Assembly (NCBI RefSeq): GCF_009649845.1
Contig: NZ_WJIE01000007.1
Span: 372,001-436,000 of the forward strand
Reading direction: 5' to 3'
DNA from: Polyangium spumosum
GTDB taxonomy: Bacteria > Myxococcota_A > Polyangia > Polyangiales > Polyangiaceae
DNA: 64,000 bases
Shown here piece by piece: positions 25,524 through 36,574 of this stretch. Every line of letters begins with the position of its first letter. Within the stretch, counting starts at the first letter, position 1. The notes below the pieces were generated by a model. The model worked only from the letters and a program-made list of their open reading frames with translations. It did no database searches and was not told the DNA's origin. The position numbers were made by a program, and so were the translations under genes.

Positions 25524-26101
25524 AATGGACGCGTTCGCTCAGGTTGGTCGTGACGGCGATGGCGCTCGTCACCGCTCCTCTTTCTCTTGCGACGGTGGGC
25601 TGCGCGGGCGGCTCGGGTAACGCGAAGACCGCGGACGTCACACCGGGCGACATGCCCTCCGGCGCGAGCTGGACCGGCGTGTACTTCAGCGAGCTCTACG
25701 GCTACCTGCACGTCGTGCAGGACGGTAACGCGGTCGAGGGCAAGTGGATCCGCCCGCACAAGGACAAGTGGGGCACGCTCAAGGGCGAAGCCAACGGCGA
25801 CGTCCTGAAGTTCGAGTGGACCGAGTACACCACGGGCCTCGTCGGCCCCAACGCCTCGAAGAAGGGCCGCGGCTACTTCAAGTACAAGCGCCCCGCGGGT
25901 GACAACGTCGACGACACGTTCGCCGGCGAGATCGGCTTCGACAAGGACGAGGTCGGCGAGCCCTGGGACGCGGTCAAGCAGCGCAACGTGAACCCGGACC
26001 TCGCGTCGATCGGCGGCACCGGCGCCTCCGACCTCGGCGGCGGCGACTGGGATTCGGAGAACAAGGAACAGGGAGCGCCCGAAGAGCCGGCGAACCCCTG
26101 A
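25520..26101 (+). CDS. Lipoprotein of unknown function
   Basis: 193 residues. Signal peptide with lipobox TVGC (Cys28). The mature region (~45-165) is one compact beta-rich domain with WTGVYFSELYGYLHVVQDG, GKWIRPHKDKWGTLKG and KGRGYFKYKRP, reminiscent of small lipocalin- or avidin-like beta barrels. The tail is Gly/Glu/Asp-rich. The ATG overlaps the lpxK stop by ATGA, so it is translationally coupled. Co-expression with lpxK suggests an envelope role, but no function is known. Confidence 0.72.
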   Translation: MKWTRSLRLVVTAMALVTAPLSLATVGCAGGSGNAKTADVTPGDMPSGASWTGVYFSELYGYLHVVQDGNAVEGKWIRPHKDKWGTLKGEANGDVLKFEWTEYTTGLVGPNASKKGRGYFKYKRPAGDNVDDTFAGEIGFDKDEVGEPWDAVKQRNVNPDLASIGGTGASDLGGGDWDSENKEQGAPEEPANP

Positions 26102-26144
26102 CGAACGGCTCGGGGGCTCCGCTCGCCCGAGCGAGATTGCGACC

Positions 26145-27644
<1,500 letters not shown>

Positions 27645-27693
27645 TCAGGGACTCCGGTTCGCCCCAAATTCGCGAATCGGCTTTGTCCGTGCG

Positions 27694-27736
27694 TACAATG
27701 TCGTCCGCTTTGCGCCCGCTCCTCTCGGGGAGCGGG
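27694..27736 (+). promoter_or_regulatory. -10 element and hairpin in leader region
   Basis: TACAAT at 27694-27699 is a good -10 (5 of 6 to TATAAT), though I see no -35 at the right distance. A hairpin follows in the leader: CCCGCTCC / GGAGCGGG (27715-27722 and 27729-27736, six-base loop), trailed by GTGAGGTC. It looks like a degenerate copy of the repeat at 2731. Either could affect the 105-residue gene downstream. Confidence 0.35.
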
Positions 27737-27763
27737 TGAGGTCAGAGCTGAACGAGCAACGGC

Positions 27764-28081
27764 GTGTCCCGGACCATCACCGACAACGTCGGAGAAATCG
27801 AGACGATCTGCAAGACCGACCCTGCGCGCGTGGGGGACCTGGTCAAGCTCGTCTTCCGCTCGGATGACGACGCGGATCCGCCGTTCAACGTCCGGATCAA
27901 GTCGCCCTCGGGCAAGGTGATCATCGAGCGTGTCTTGCGGGAGCTGCCCACGGGCAAGCCGCAGAGCGCGGCGCCGGTCGAGTTCACCGCCTCGGCCCCG
28001 GGCGCGTACAAGATCGAGATCTGGCAGCTCTACGGGAAGATTCGCGGAAACGCGGTCCTCAACGTGATCTCGGCGATGTAG
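27764..28081 (+). CDS. Small hypothetical beta-rich protein
   Basis: 105 residues with a GTG start. No signal peptide. The sequence alternates charged loops and beta strands (PFNVRIKSPSGKVIIERVL, GAYKIEIWQLYGKIRGNAVL), giving the impression of a single Ig-like or C2-like sandwich. I do not recognise a family. It stands alone ~170 bases before the MoxR/Bat operon and may or may not be co-transcribed with it. The protein-like composition and third-position GC bias support a real gene. Confidence 0.65.
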   Translation: MSRTITDNVGEIETICKTDPARVGDLVKLVFRSDDDADPPFNVRIKSPSGKVIIERVLRELPTGKPQSAAPVEFTASAPGAYKIEIWQLYGKIRGNAVLNVISAM

Positions 28082-28253
28082 CGGCCTCCGCGCGCCGCTT
28101 TCGGGAATAAACGCGCTCCTGCGCCTGTCCAGGCGCCGCGAGGCTTGCTATGTGCCTGCCGCACATCGAGAGAGATCGCGCGCGCGAGGCGCACGATCGA
28201 GCCACGACGGCCCCGCGAAAGCGCCTGCCAAGAGAACCCTCCCGGTCCATGCC

Positions 28254-29240
28254 ATGCACGACGTCCGCGCCCTGAACGAGCTCGTCGCGAAAGAGAGTGC
28301 CTTCGTCGACAACCTGATCACCGAGGTCGGCAAGGTGATCGTCGGGCAAAACTACATGCTCGAGCGGATCCTGATCGGCCTGCTCACGGGTGGCCACGTG
28401 CTGCTCGAGGGCGTGCCCGGCCTCGCGAAGACGCTCACGGTCCGCACGCTCTGCGACGCGATCCACGCGAAGTTCTCGCGCATCCAGTTCACGCCCGACC
28501 TCCTGCCCGCCGACGTGATCGGCACGGTGATCTACAACCACCAGAAGGGCGAGTTCACCTCGAAGCTCGGCCCGATCTTCGCGAACCTCGTGCTCGCGGA
28601 CGAGATCAACCGTGCGCCGGCGAAGGTGCAGAGCGCGCTGCTCGAGGCGATGCAGGAGAAGCAGGTCACGATCGGCGACACGACCTACAAGCTGCCCGAT
28701 CCCTTCGTGGTCATGGCGACGCAGAACCCGATCGAGCAGGAGGGCACGTACCGCTTGCCCGAGGCGCAGGTCGACAGGTTCATGCTGATGGTGAAGGTCG
28801 GTTACCCGACGCGCGCGGAGGAGCGGCAGATCATCGACCGCACGACGGGGATCATGGAGGCCTCCGCGAGCCGGATCATCGAGCCCGAGACGCTCGTCAC
28901 CGCGCGCAAGGTCGTGCGGGACGTCTACATGGATGATCGCGTGAAGGACTACATCGTCGACGTGGTCTTCGCGACGCGCGAGCCGAGCCAGAAGGGCATG
29001 AAGGAGCTCGCGAGCTTGATCGAGTACGGGGCGAGCCCGCGCGCCTCGATCGCGCTGGCGCTGGCGGCGCGGGCGCACGCGTTCTTGCGGCACCGCGGGT
29101 ACGTGACGCCCGAGGACGTGAAGGCCGTGGGCCCGGACGTGCTCCGCCACCGCATGGTGCTGACGTACGAGGCGGAGGCGGAAGAGGTGACGACCGAGCA
29201 GGTCGTGCGGCGCGTGTTCGAGGTGGTCGAGGTGCCGTGA
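28254..29240 (+). CDS. MoxR-family AAA+ ATPase
   Basis: 328 residues from the ATG at 28254 (MHDVRALNELV); the frame is open to a GTG at 28152 but that extension is Arg-rich. Walker A is LEGVPGLAKT, Walker B LVLADEINRAP, sensor 1 MATQNPIEQEGTY and the Arg-containing lid RASIALALAARA. MoxR ATPases act as chaperones or activators for partner VWA proteins, here encoded just downstream. It opens an eight-gene operon. TGCTATGTG at 28146-28154 may be an extended -10 giving a ~95-base leader. The stop overlaps the next start (GTGA). Confidence 0.93.
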   Translation: MHDVRALNELVAKESAFVDNLITEVGKVIVGQNYMLERILIGLLTGGHVLLEGVPGLAKTLTVRTLCDAIHAKFSRIQFTPDLLPADVIGTVIYNHQKGEFTSKLGPIFANLVLADEINRAPAKVQSALLEAMQEKQVTIGDTTYKLPDPFVVMATQNPIEQEGTYRLPEAQVDRFMLMVKVGYPTRAEERQIIDRTTGIMEASASRIIEPETLVTARKVVRDVYMDDRVKDYIVDVVFATREPSQKGMKELASLIEYGASPRASIALALAARAHAFLRHRGYVTPEDVKAVGPDVLRHRMVLTYEAEAEEVTTEQVVRRVFEVVEVP

Positions 29241-30250
29241 AGGCCGGCGCCCGCAAGAAAAAAGGCAAGGCGAAGGGCCCGAGCTTCGGGGAGCGGCTCC
29301 GTGCGTTCTTCGGGCTCGGCGACGAGCCGCCGCACGAAGACGCGCAGAGCAAGAAGGACCGGGCGCAGGCCGGGGCCGCGGACCTCTTGAAGCGGCTGCG
29401 CGTCATCGAGATCAAGACGAGCCACCTCGCGAACGAGCAGCTCTCGGGGACGTACTCGTCGGTCTTCCGCGGCCAGGGCCTCTCGTTCCGCGAGGTGCGC
29501 GCGTACAACCCCGGCGACGACGTGCGCTGGATCGACTGGAACGTGTCGGCGCGCATGAACGAGGCCTTCGTGAAGGTCTTCGTCGAAGAGCGCGAGATGA
29601 CCGTGATGCTCGTGGTCGACGCCTCGGAGAGCGAGAGCTTCGGCACGCGGCGCGCCTCGAAGGCCGCGGTGGCGGCGGAGATCTGCGCGCTCTGCGCGTT
29701 CAGCGCGATCCGCAACAACGACAACGTGGGCCTCGTGCTGGCCACGGACCGCGTCGAGAAGATCGTGCCGCCGAAGAAGGGCGACAAACACGTGATGCGG
29801 GTCATCCGCGAGATCCTGGGGCACGAGCCAGAGAGCGCGGGGACGAACCTCCGGGTCGCGCTGGAGACGCTCTCGAAGGTGCAGAAGCGCAGGAGCGTCG
29901 CGTTCGTCGTGAGCGACTTCTTCGACAGCGGCTACGAGCGCGCGCTCGCGCTGGCCGCGAGCAAGCACGACGTGATCCCGGTCGTGCTCGAAGACCCGCG
30001 CGACCTCGAGCTGCCGGACGTGGGACTCGCGACGTTCGAGGACCTGGAGACGGGCGAAGAGGTGCTCGTCGACACCTCGGATCACAAGGTGCGCGAGCGG
30101 TACAAGGCCGAGATGCTGAAGATGCGGCGCGAGCGGGACAAGCTGTTCAAGAAGCTCGCGGTCGACACGGTCACGATCCGCACGGACCGGAGCTACGTGG
30201 AGCCGCTGCGCCAGCTCTTCGCGAAGCGCGCGAGGAGGGCCCGGCGATGA
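29237..30250 (+). CDS. DUF58 / VWA-like protein of the MoxR operon
   Basis: 337 residues, GTG start overlapping the moxR stop. The DUF58 signature is plain: YNPGDDVRWIDWNVSARMNE around residues 88-107, followed by VMLVVDASESESFG, a VWA-like strand with D-x-S-x-S. The N-terminus is Lys-rich and soluble; there is no transmembrane helix. DUF58 proteins are constant partners of MoxR ATPases in bacteria. Its stop overlaps the next gene by ATGA. Confidence 0.92.
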   Translation: MKAGARKKKGKAKGPSFGERLRAFFGLGDEPPHEDAQSKKDRAQAGAADLLKRLRVIEIKTSHLANEQLSGTYSSVFRGQGLSFREVRAYNPGDDVRWIDWNVSARMNEAFVKVFVEEREMTVMLVVDASESESFGTRRASKAAVAAEICALCAFSAIRNNDNVGLVLATDRVEKIVPPKKGDKHVMRVIREILGHEPESAGTNLRVALETLSKVQKRRSVAFVVSDFFDSGYERALALAASKHDVIPVVLEDPRDLELPDVGLATFEDLETGEEVLVDTSDHKVRERYKAEMLKMRRERDKLFKKLAVDTVTIRTDRSYVEPLRQLFAKRARRARR

Positions 30251-31341
30251 CGAGGGCGAAGAGCGTCCCGGCGTTCGTCCTCGCGGCGGGCATGGCCTTC
30301 GTGGCGCGCCCCGCTGCGGCCCAGGAGGCGGACGCGGACGCGGGCGCGCGGGTGTGGGCGTCGTGTGTGGAGCGGGTGCCCGAGGGCGCGAGCCGGCCGA
30401 AGATCACGGAGACGTTCCCGGAGCGCGGGACGAGCGGCTGGGCCGCGCCGCTCGAGATCACGGTCGTGCACGGCAAGGGCGAGACCGTGATGCCCGGCGG
30501 GTTCCGCGTCGAACGAGCGAGCGACTCGTACAAAGCGCTCGAAGAGGCGGGGTTCGTCGTGCCCGACCCCGACGGCGGCGCGGGCCCGGTCGCGGCCACG
30601 GAGGCGGGCGAGGCGTCGTCCACGACGAAGGTGACGATCCCGTTCGTGGCCCTGCCCAAGAAGCCGGGCCGGAACGTGATGATGTTGCCGCCGGTGCCGA
30701 TCACGCTGGCGCGCGCGAGCGGGGACATCGTCACGGTCTGCACGTCGCCGCACCCGATCCTGGTCGAGGATCCGATCGCGAACGAGCTCGATCCGAAGGT
30801 CCGCCCGAACCCCGAGGGCAGGCCGCAGCGCGAGGAGTGGGTGCTCGCCAAGCAGGTCGCGGCGGGCGCGCTCGTGGGAGCGATCCTCACGGCGATCGGC
30901 GCGTGGCTCTTCGTGCGCTGGTCGCGCAGGCCGAAGGCCGCGCCCTACGTGGCGCCGAAGCTGCCGTGGATCGCGGCGCTCGAGGAGCTCGAGGCGATCC
31001 GCGCGTCGAACCTCCTCGCGGACGGCAAGAACGACGAGTACTTCGATCGCGTGAGCGACTGCGTGCGCAAGTACCTCGGCGCGCGGTACGGCTTCGACGG
31101 GCTGGAGAGCACGACCGACGAGATGCAGCGAACGCTCGCGCGCGTGCGGCCGCCGGTGCGCGGGCTCGACACGATCACGCGCTTCCTCGAGGAGGCCGAC
31201 CTCGTGAAGTTCGCGCGCGTCGTGCCGAGCGAGGACGACTGCCTCGCCGCGCTCGAACGGGGGATCACGATCGTGCGCAACACGACGCCTGTGAGCAAGG
31301 ACGCGCCGGCGCGCAAAGAAGCGGCGGGAGGTGCGCCGTGA
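30247..31341 (+). CDS. Membrane protein of the MoxR/Bat operon (DUF4381-like)
   Basis: 364 residues. Signal peptide (...ARPAAAQ), an extracytoplasmic beta domain (~30-190, with PERGTSGWAAPLEITVVHGKG). One transmembrane helix at ~203-225 (AGALVGAILTAIGAWLFV) is followed by a cytoplasmic helical domain. The latter (LPWIAALEELEAIRASNLL...YFDRVSDCVRKYLGARYGF) has the pattern of the DUF4381-type proteins found in these operons. Overlaps both neighbours by four bases. Probably part of a membrane complex with the VWA proteins (inference). Confidence 0.8.
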   Translation: MTRAKSVPAFVLAAGMAFVARPAAAQEADADAGARVWASCVERVPEGASRPKITETFPERGTSGWAAPLEITVVHGKGETVMPGGFRVERASDSYKALEEAGFVVPDPDGGAGPVAATEAGEASSTTKVTIPFVALPKKPGRNVMMLPPVPITLARASGDIVTVCTSPHPILVEDPIANELDPKVRPNPEGRPQREEWVLAKQVAAGALVGAILTAIGAWLFVRWSRRPKAAPYVAPKLPWIAALEELEAIRASNLLADGKNDEYFDRVSDCVRKYLGARYGFDGLESTTDEMQRTLARVRPPVRGLDTITRFLEEADLVKFARVVPSEDDCLAALERGITIVRNTTPVSKDAPARKEAAGGAP

Positions 31342-32474
31342 AGCGGCTCGCCCTCGTCCTCTTGCAGACCCTCGTGGTGCTCGCCCTCGCGCTCGCGTGG
31401 CCCTTCTTCGCGCGGCGCGACGCCTGGGAGAGCGCGAGCTTCGAGCTGCCGTGGTTGCTCCTCGGCCTCGTGGTCGTGCCCTTCCTGCTCTGGTGGGGCA
31501 CCGCCGGCCAGGATCGGCGCACGCCGCGCCTGCGTATCGGCACGATCCACGCCTTCACCTCCGGCCCGCGTGGCGTGCGCGCGAAGCTCCGGGACCTGCC
31601 GGGCGTCCTGCGCGCCGTCTCGGTCGCGCTGCTCGTCACTGCGATCGCGCGGCCGATCTCGATCCTGCGCGACGAGCGCAGCGACGACAAAGGCATCGAC
31701 ATCGTCGTCGCGCTCGACCTCTCGGGCTCGATGCGCGCGATCCTCGACGCCAGGCCGGGTGATCTGCCGGGCCGGATCGTGCTCCCGCGCGGCAAGCGCC
31801 TCACGCGCCTCGATACGGCGAAGATCGTCCTCCAGGACTTCATCTCCCGCCGCAAGACCGACCGCATCGGCGTCGTCGTCTTCGGCAAGAGCGCGTACGT
31901 CCTCTCGCCGCCCACGCTCGACTACCACCTCCTGAGCGAGCTCGTCGGCAAGATGACCCTCGACGTCATCGACGGCTCGAGCACGGCGATCGGCGACGGG
32001 CTCGCCACGGCCGTCGCGCGCCTGCGCAGGAGCGACGCGCAGTCGAAGGTGATCGTGCTGCTCACGGACGGCGACAACAAGGAAGGCCTGGTCTCGCCGC
32101 AATACGCGACGCACCTCGCGACCAGCGTGGGCGCGCAGATCAGCACGATCCAGATCGGAAACGACGACGAGGTCGACGTCGAGGACGGCTTCGATCTGCT
32201 CGGCCAGCCGCGTTACGTGCGCCGCCGCTACCCGGTGAACCCCGAGCTGCTCAAGTGGATCGCCAAGACCACGGGCGGCGAGGCGTACATCGCGACCGAC
32301 GCGCAGGCCCTCGCGCAGAGCATGCACGCCGTGCTCGACAAGCTGGAGAAGACGCGCTTCGAGGCGAGCCGCGCGTCGTTCGAGGACCTCTTTCCCTTCC
32401 TGCTCATCCCCGGCGTCGTGCTCGTCGGCCTCGACGCGCTGCTGCGGGCCTGGCTGCTCCGGAGGTTCCCGTGA
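31338..32474 (+). CDS. VWA-domain membrane protein, BatA-like
   Basis: 378 residues, GTG start. Two N-terminal helices (~5-22 and ~30-50) and a third near 90-110 flank the VWA domain (~115-330). The domain has an intact metal-ion site: DLSGSM, a Thr in SSTAIGDGLA, and LLTDGDN. A C-terminal helix (~355-370) follows. This is the arrangement of BatA/BatB proteins, whose VWA domain faces outside and is linked to aerotolerance or stress in other bacteria; the role here is unproven. Overlaps both neighbours by four bases. Confidence 0.9.
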   Translation: MKRLALVLLQTLVVLALALAWPFFARRDAWESASFELPWLLLGLVVVPFLLWWGTAGQDRRTPRLRIGTIHAFTSGPRGVRAKLRDLPGVLRAVSVALLVTAIARPISILRDERSDDKGIDIVVALDLSGSMRAILDARPGDLPGRIVLPRGKRLTRLDTAKIVLQDFISRRKTDRIGVVVFGKSAYVLSPPTLDYHLLSELVGKMTLDVIDGSSTAIGDGLATAVARLRRSDAQSKVIVLLTDGDNKEGLVSPQYATHLATSVGAQISTIQIGNDDEVDVEDGFDLLGQPRYVRRRYPVNPELLKWIAKTTGGEAYIATDAQALAQSMHAVLDKLEKTRFEASRASFEDLFPFLLIPGVVLVGLDALLRAWLLRRFP

Positions 32475-33565
32475 TCTTCGGTCAGCCCATCTTCCTCTTC
32501 TGCACGGCCCTCGCGGCCCTCGTCGCGCTCCTGCTCGCGCTCGGCGCGGTCTACCGGCGGCGCGCGGCGAAGGCCTTCGGCGACCTCGATCGGGTCGAGG
32601 CGCTGCGCACGAGCGACCCCTCCGTGCGCCGCGCCTGGAAGGCCGTGCTGCTCGTGATGGCCACGGCGCTCGCGTTCTTCGCCGCGGCGCGCCCGCAGTA
32701 CGGCAAGGGGACGCGCCTCGTGCCCGCGACGAACGTCGACGTGGTCCTCGTGCTCGACTACTCGAAGAGCATGTACGCGCGGGACGTCGAGCCCTCGCGG
32801 ATCTTCCGGGCGAAGGTCGAGGTCGCGCGGCTCGTGAAGGAGCTCGAAGGCGCGCGCTTCGCCGCCGTCGCGTTCGCCGGCGAGCCCATGGGTTTCCCCC
32901 TCACCGCCGACGGCGCCGCGGTCGCGCAGTTCCTCCGGCAGCTCGACCCGAACGACATGCCCGTCGGCGGCACCGCGATCGCCCGCGCCCTCACCCTCGC
33001 GCGGGACCTCTTGAAGCGGGATCCCAAATCGTCGGAGCACAAACGGATCGTCCTGCTCGTCACGGACGGCGAGGACCTCGAGGGGGATCCGGCCTCCGTC
33101 GCGCGGCAGCTCGGCGCCGAGGGCACGACGGTGCACGTCGTGCAGATCGGCGGCCGCACGCCCGAGCGTATCCCCGAGGTCGGCGAGGACGGCCGCGTGA
33201 TCGGCTTCCGCACGGATCGGAACGGAAAACCCCTCACCACGGCGCTCACCGTGCACGGCGAGAAGCAGCTCGCATCGATCGCGACGTCGACGCCCGGCGG
33301 CGAGATCATCGTCGCGGAGAAGGGCACGACCGGGATCGATCGGATCGCCGCGGACCTGCGCAAGCAGATGAAGAGCGAGCTCGCCGAGAAGATCGAGACG
33401 GTCTACGCCGACGTCTACTACTACCCGCTCGGGCTCGCGATCCTCCTGCTCATCGCCGAGGCGCTGATCACGGACGCGCCGCTGCGCATCCTCCGCAGGA
33501 GGGCCGCGTCGAAGCCTCCGCCCGGCGAACGCAAACGAAGGGAGGTGCGTCGTGCCCCGGCCTGA
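32471..33565 (+). CDS. VWA-domain membrane protein, BatB-like
   Basis: 364 residues, GTG start. N-terminal helices (~5-25, ~55-72), a VWA domain (~85-300) and a C-terminal helix (~315-332). The metal site reads DYSKSM (Lys instead of Gly in DxSxS, Asp/Ser/Ser retained), GGTAIARAL and LVTDGEDLEGD. It is clearly a paralogue of the preceding VWA gene. The pair probably forms the core of a Bat complex. It overlaps the next gene by 14 bases. Confidence 0.9.
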   Translation: MIFGQPIFLFCTALAALVALLLALGAVYRRRAAKAFGDLDRVEALRTSDPSVRRAWKAVLLVMATALAFFAAARPQYGKGTRLVPATNVDVVLVLDYSKSMYARDVEPSRIFRAKVEVARLVKELEGARFAAVAFAGEPMGFPLTADGAAVAQFLRQLDPNDMPVGGTAIARALTLARDLLKRDPKSSEHKRIVLLVTDGEDLEGDPASVARQLGAEGTTVHVVQIGGRTPERIPEVGEDGRVIGFRTDRNGKPLTTALTVHGEKQLASIATSTPGGEIIVAEKGTTGIDRIAADLRKQMKSELAEKIETVYADVYYYPLGLAILLLIAEALITDAPLRILRRRAASKPPPGERKRREVRRAPA

Positions 33566-34679
33566 TCGGAAAGAGCGCGCCGCCCGCGCCTCGCGTGGCT
33601 CGAGTGATCTTCGCGGCCGCGCGAAGACCGCGGCGATCGCCCTCTTCGCCCTCGCTTGTGTGCTCGGCGGCGCGACGTGGCTCGCGTCCGGCTGCAGCGG
33701 GTGGGATCCTCGATCGCCCTTCGAGCGCAACGCGCCCGCGGTGGATCAGGCCCTCGCCGACCTCGACGCGGGCCGCTTCGAATCGGCCGAAGAGGCGCTC
33801 GAGACGTACCTCGGCACCGGGCCGTGCACGGACGCGGGGATCGGCCTGCCGGACGCGGTCCGCCAGAAGTACAACGGCTCGTTCGACCTCGGCCTCGTGC
33901 TCTTCTCGATCGCGGAGAAGTACGGCCGTCGCTTCGGCGAAGAAGAGATGGGCGACGGCGGGCCCGAGGAGGAGCAGCTCGCCGCGATGCGCTCGCTCGA
34001 GATCGACTGCGCGCTCATCGTCGCGCGGGCGATCGCCGAGGATCCGAAGGTCCCGATCGATCTACGCGCGCGCGCGCACTACCTCGCGGGCAACCTCGAG
34101 TTCTTGCGGAAGAAGTACGAGGAGGCCGTGCGCCACTACGACGACGCGATCGCGCTCGTCCCGGGTCTGCCCGAGGACGCGGCCGCCGACGGCATCGGGC
34201 GCGACGCCGCGTGGAACCGCGCGATCGCGCTCCGGCGCATCGAGGACGAGAAGGACGCGGGGCAAGACGCCGAGCAAGACGCCGAGCAAGACGCGAACCA
34301 GGACGCAGGTGAAGACGGCGGCGACGACGCGAGCGACGGCTCCGACGGCGACGATGGATCGGACGGTTCCGACGGCGGTGACGACGGCGGAAACGACGCT
34401 GGCGAGGACGGCGGCAACGACGCTGGCGAAGACGCTGGCGACGACGCCGGGAAAGACGGGGGCGACGGCGACGGCGGCCAGGATCAGGACGCCGGAGAGG
34501 ACGCGGGCAAGGACGCCGGACAGCCGCCACCTCCGCCGCCGCAGCCTGCCTCGCCCGAGCCCCAGCCGGGCCAGGAAGATCGCATCCTCGACCGGTTCGA
34601 GGAGGCGCCGACCTACCAGGAGCAGGAGGCCAAGATGAAGGCCGGCACGCGGCGTGGTCGCGTGATGGAGGACAAGTGA
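33552..34679 (+). CDS. BatC-like lipoprotein with Asp/Gly-rich tract
   Basis: 375 residues, GTG start within the end of the previous gene. Positively charged N-terminus, hydrophobic segment and lipobox LASGC (near Cys48). A TPR-like region (~65-215) includes RAHYLAGNLEFLRKKYEEAVRHYDDAIAL. Residues ~234-325 are a remarkable Asp/Gly/Asn/Glu tract of short repeats (DAGEDGG, NDAGEDG), then poly-Pro, then a BatC-type end DRFEEAPTYQEQEAKM. The acidic tract might bind calcium or act as a charged spacer (inference). Confidence 0.82.
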   Translation: MPRPDRKERAARASRGSSDLRGRAKTAAIALFALACVLGGATWLASGCSGWDPRSPFERNAPAVDQALADLDAGRFESAEEALETYLGTGPCTDAGIGLPDAVRQKYNGSFDLGLVLFSIAEKYGRRFGEEEMGDGGPEEEQLAAMRSLEIDCALIVARAIAEDPKVPIDLRARAHYLAGNLEFLRKKYEEAVRHYDDAIALVPGLPEDAAADGIGRDAAWNRAIALRRIEDEKDAGQDAEQDAEQDANQDAGEDGGDDASDGSDGDDGSDGSDGGDDGGNDAGEDGGNDAGEDAGDDAGKDGGDGDGGQDQDAGEDAGKDAGQPPPPPPQPASPEPQPGQEDRILDRFEEAPTYQEQEAKMKAGTRRGRVMEDK

Positions 34680-36574
34680 GGGCCGGGGCGATCGCGGCCT
34701 TCGTGGCCGCGGAGATCACGCTCGTCGCCGCGGCGAACGTCGCGCACGCCGAGCCGCAGGTCACGACCCGCGTGAGCGCGCGCAGGGTCGAGGTCGGCGA
34801 GCCCTTTTCGGTGAACCTCTCCGCGCTCGTCCCGCCCGGCGAGCCCATGCCGAGTGATCCGCGGCTCGCGCCTCCGCGAGGCGCCACCATCCAGGGCGGC
34901 CCGTCCGTCGGCACCTCGATGGTCTCGATCAACGGCCATACGCGCCTCGGCATCGACGCGAGCTGGCAGCTCGTCTCGAACGCCCCCGGCCGCGTGAAGA
35001 TCCCCGCGCCGAGCGTGCTCTGGTCGGGCAAACGTTTCTCGGGGCAAGCGGTCGAGGTCGAGATCGTCCCCTCGACCGGACGATCCCGCAGAAGCCACAA
35101 CCCCTTCCTCATGCCGGGCGGCCCTGGCCTCTTCGGGGGGCTCTTCGGCGGCCACGATCCGTTCGACGACGATGACGACGACGACGAGCCGCAAGCCGCG
35201 CAAGACGAGAAGCTCGAGCTCAAGACCGCGCCCGATCCCTACGTGTTCGTCCACGCGCGCGCCGACAAAAAAGAGGCCGTCGTCGGCGAACAGGTGACGG
35301 TCTCGTTTTACGTCTACCAGCGCGTCAACGTGGAGATGGCGCCGGCGCGGGACGCGTCGATGACCGACTTCATCCGCATGTCGATGATCACGACGCCCGG
35401 CTTCGAGCCGCCTTTCCGCGCCAAGGCAGGCGGCAGGACGTACCTGGCGCGCCTCATCGATCGCGTGGCGCTCTTCCCGGTCCGCGCGGGTGATCTGCAC
35501 ATCGGTCCCATGACCATCAAGTTCTCGGGGCAACGCGTCGGCCGCCTGGTCGAGCGGTCGAGCGAGGACATCGTCGTCCGCGTGACCGAGCCGCCGCGCG
35601 CGAATCGCCCGCCGGGTTACGTGCTCGGCGACGTCGGCCGCTTCTCCCTCTCGGCCACCGTCGAGCCGCGCAAGCTCACGCAAGGTGGCTCGATCGCGGT
35701 CACCGTGCAGGTGAAGGGCAACGGCAACTTCCCGCAGACGCTCAACGTGCCTGCGCGCACGGGCGTCGAGTGGCTCGATCCCGAGAAGCGCGAGTCCATC
35801 GGCCCGCAAGGCGGGATCATCGCGGGCTACCGCTCGTTCGGTTACGTCGTGCGCATCCAGGAGCCGGGCGAGGTCGATCTCGGCAAGATCGATCTGCCGT
35901 ACTGGGATCCTGCCTCGAAGCGGTACGACGTCGCGAGCGTCACGCTCGGCAAGGTCGACGTCGCGCCTTCCGCCGCGCCCGATCCTTCCGCTTCGCCCAG
36001 CGCCTCCCCGAGCGCCGCCCCTGCCTCTCCGAAGGGTGACGCCGATCCCTTCGCGACCTTGCCCTCCCCGCGCGTCACGCTCGGCGCCTTCGCCGCGCCC
36101 TCGCCGCCCCTCTTCGACGGCGCGAGCCTCTACGTCGCGATCGCCGCGCCTCCCCTCGCGTACGGCCTGCTCGCCGCCGCGGCCGCGGGCGCGCGCCGCC
36201 TCCGATCCCGCAGGGCCGCGGGCGCCTCCTCGCCTTCGCGCCTCGCGAACGTCGCGCTCGACGAGGCTGACGTCGCGCGCGGGCAGGGCGACACGAAGGC
36301 GCTCTCGGCCGCCGTCGAGCGCGCCGTCCACCACGCCATCAAGGCCGCGACGGACCTCGAGTCGCGCGGCATCCTGCTCGCCGATCTCGCGCGCGAGCTC
36401 GAAGACGCGGGCGTGCCGGAGGATCTCGCGGCGCGTACGCGAAGCCTGCTCGACGAGGCCTCGGCGCTCCGCTTCGATCCGGGCGCCACCGCGGCGAGCT
36501 TGTCGGAGTTCGCCACGCGTGGACGCGCGCTCGTGCGCGAGCTCCTCGCGCTCTCCGGGGGTGCGCGGGGATGA
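34676..36574 (+). CDS. BatD-like protein (oxygen-tolerance family)
   Basis: 632 residues, GTG start overlapping by GTGA. Signal peptide ending AHA. Two or three Ig-like beta modules (~28-120, 195-300, 310-410) with the family's recurring V-x-V-G-E-Q/P-F/V-x-V-x-F/L pattern (RVEVGEPFSVNLSAL, VVGEQVTVSFYVYQ). An Asp run follows near 162-172. One transmembrane helix lies at ~485-505, then a cytoplasmic helical tail. This matches BatD, which sits with BatA/B in the membrane. Coupled to the next gene by ATGA. Confidence 0.88.
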   Translation: MRAGAIAAFVAAEITLVAAANVAHAEPQVTTRVSARRVEVGEPFSVNLSALVPPGEPMPSDPRLAPPRGATIQGGPSVGTSMVSINGHTRLGIDASWQLVSNAPGRVKIPAPSVLWSGKRFSGQAVEVEIVPSTGRSRRSHNPFLMPGGPGLFGGLFGGHDPFDDDDDDDEPQAAQDEKLELKTAPDPYVFVHARADKKEAVVGEQVTVSFYVYQRVNVEMAPARDASMTDFIRMSMITTPGFEPPFRAKAGGRTYLARLIDRVALFPVRAGDLHIGPMTIKFSGQRVGRLVERSSEDIVVRVTEPPRANRPPGYVLGDVGRFSLSATVEPRKLTQGGSIAVTVQVKGNGNFPQTLNVPARTGVEWLDPEKRESIGPQGGIIAGYRSFGYVVRIQEPGEVDLGKIDLPYWDPASKRYDVASVTLGKVDVAPSAAPDPSASPSASPSAAPASPKGDADPFATLPSPRVTLGAFAAPSPPLFDGASLYVAIAAPPLAYGLLAAAAAGARRLRSRRAAGASSPSRLANVALDEADVARGQGDTKALSAAVERAVHHAIKAATDLESRGILLADLARELEDAGVPEDLAARTRSLLDEASALRFDPGATAASLSEFATRGRALVRELLALSGGARG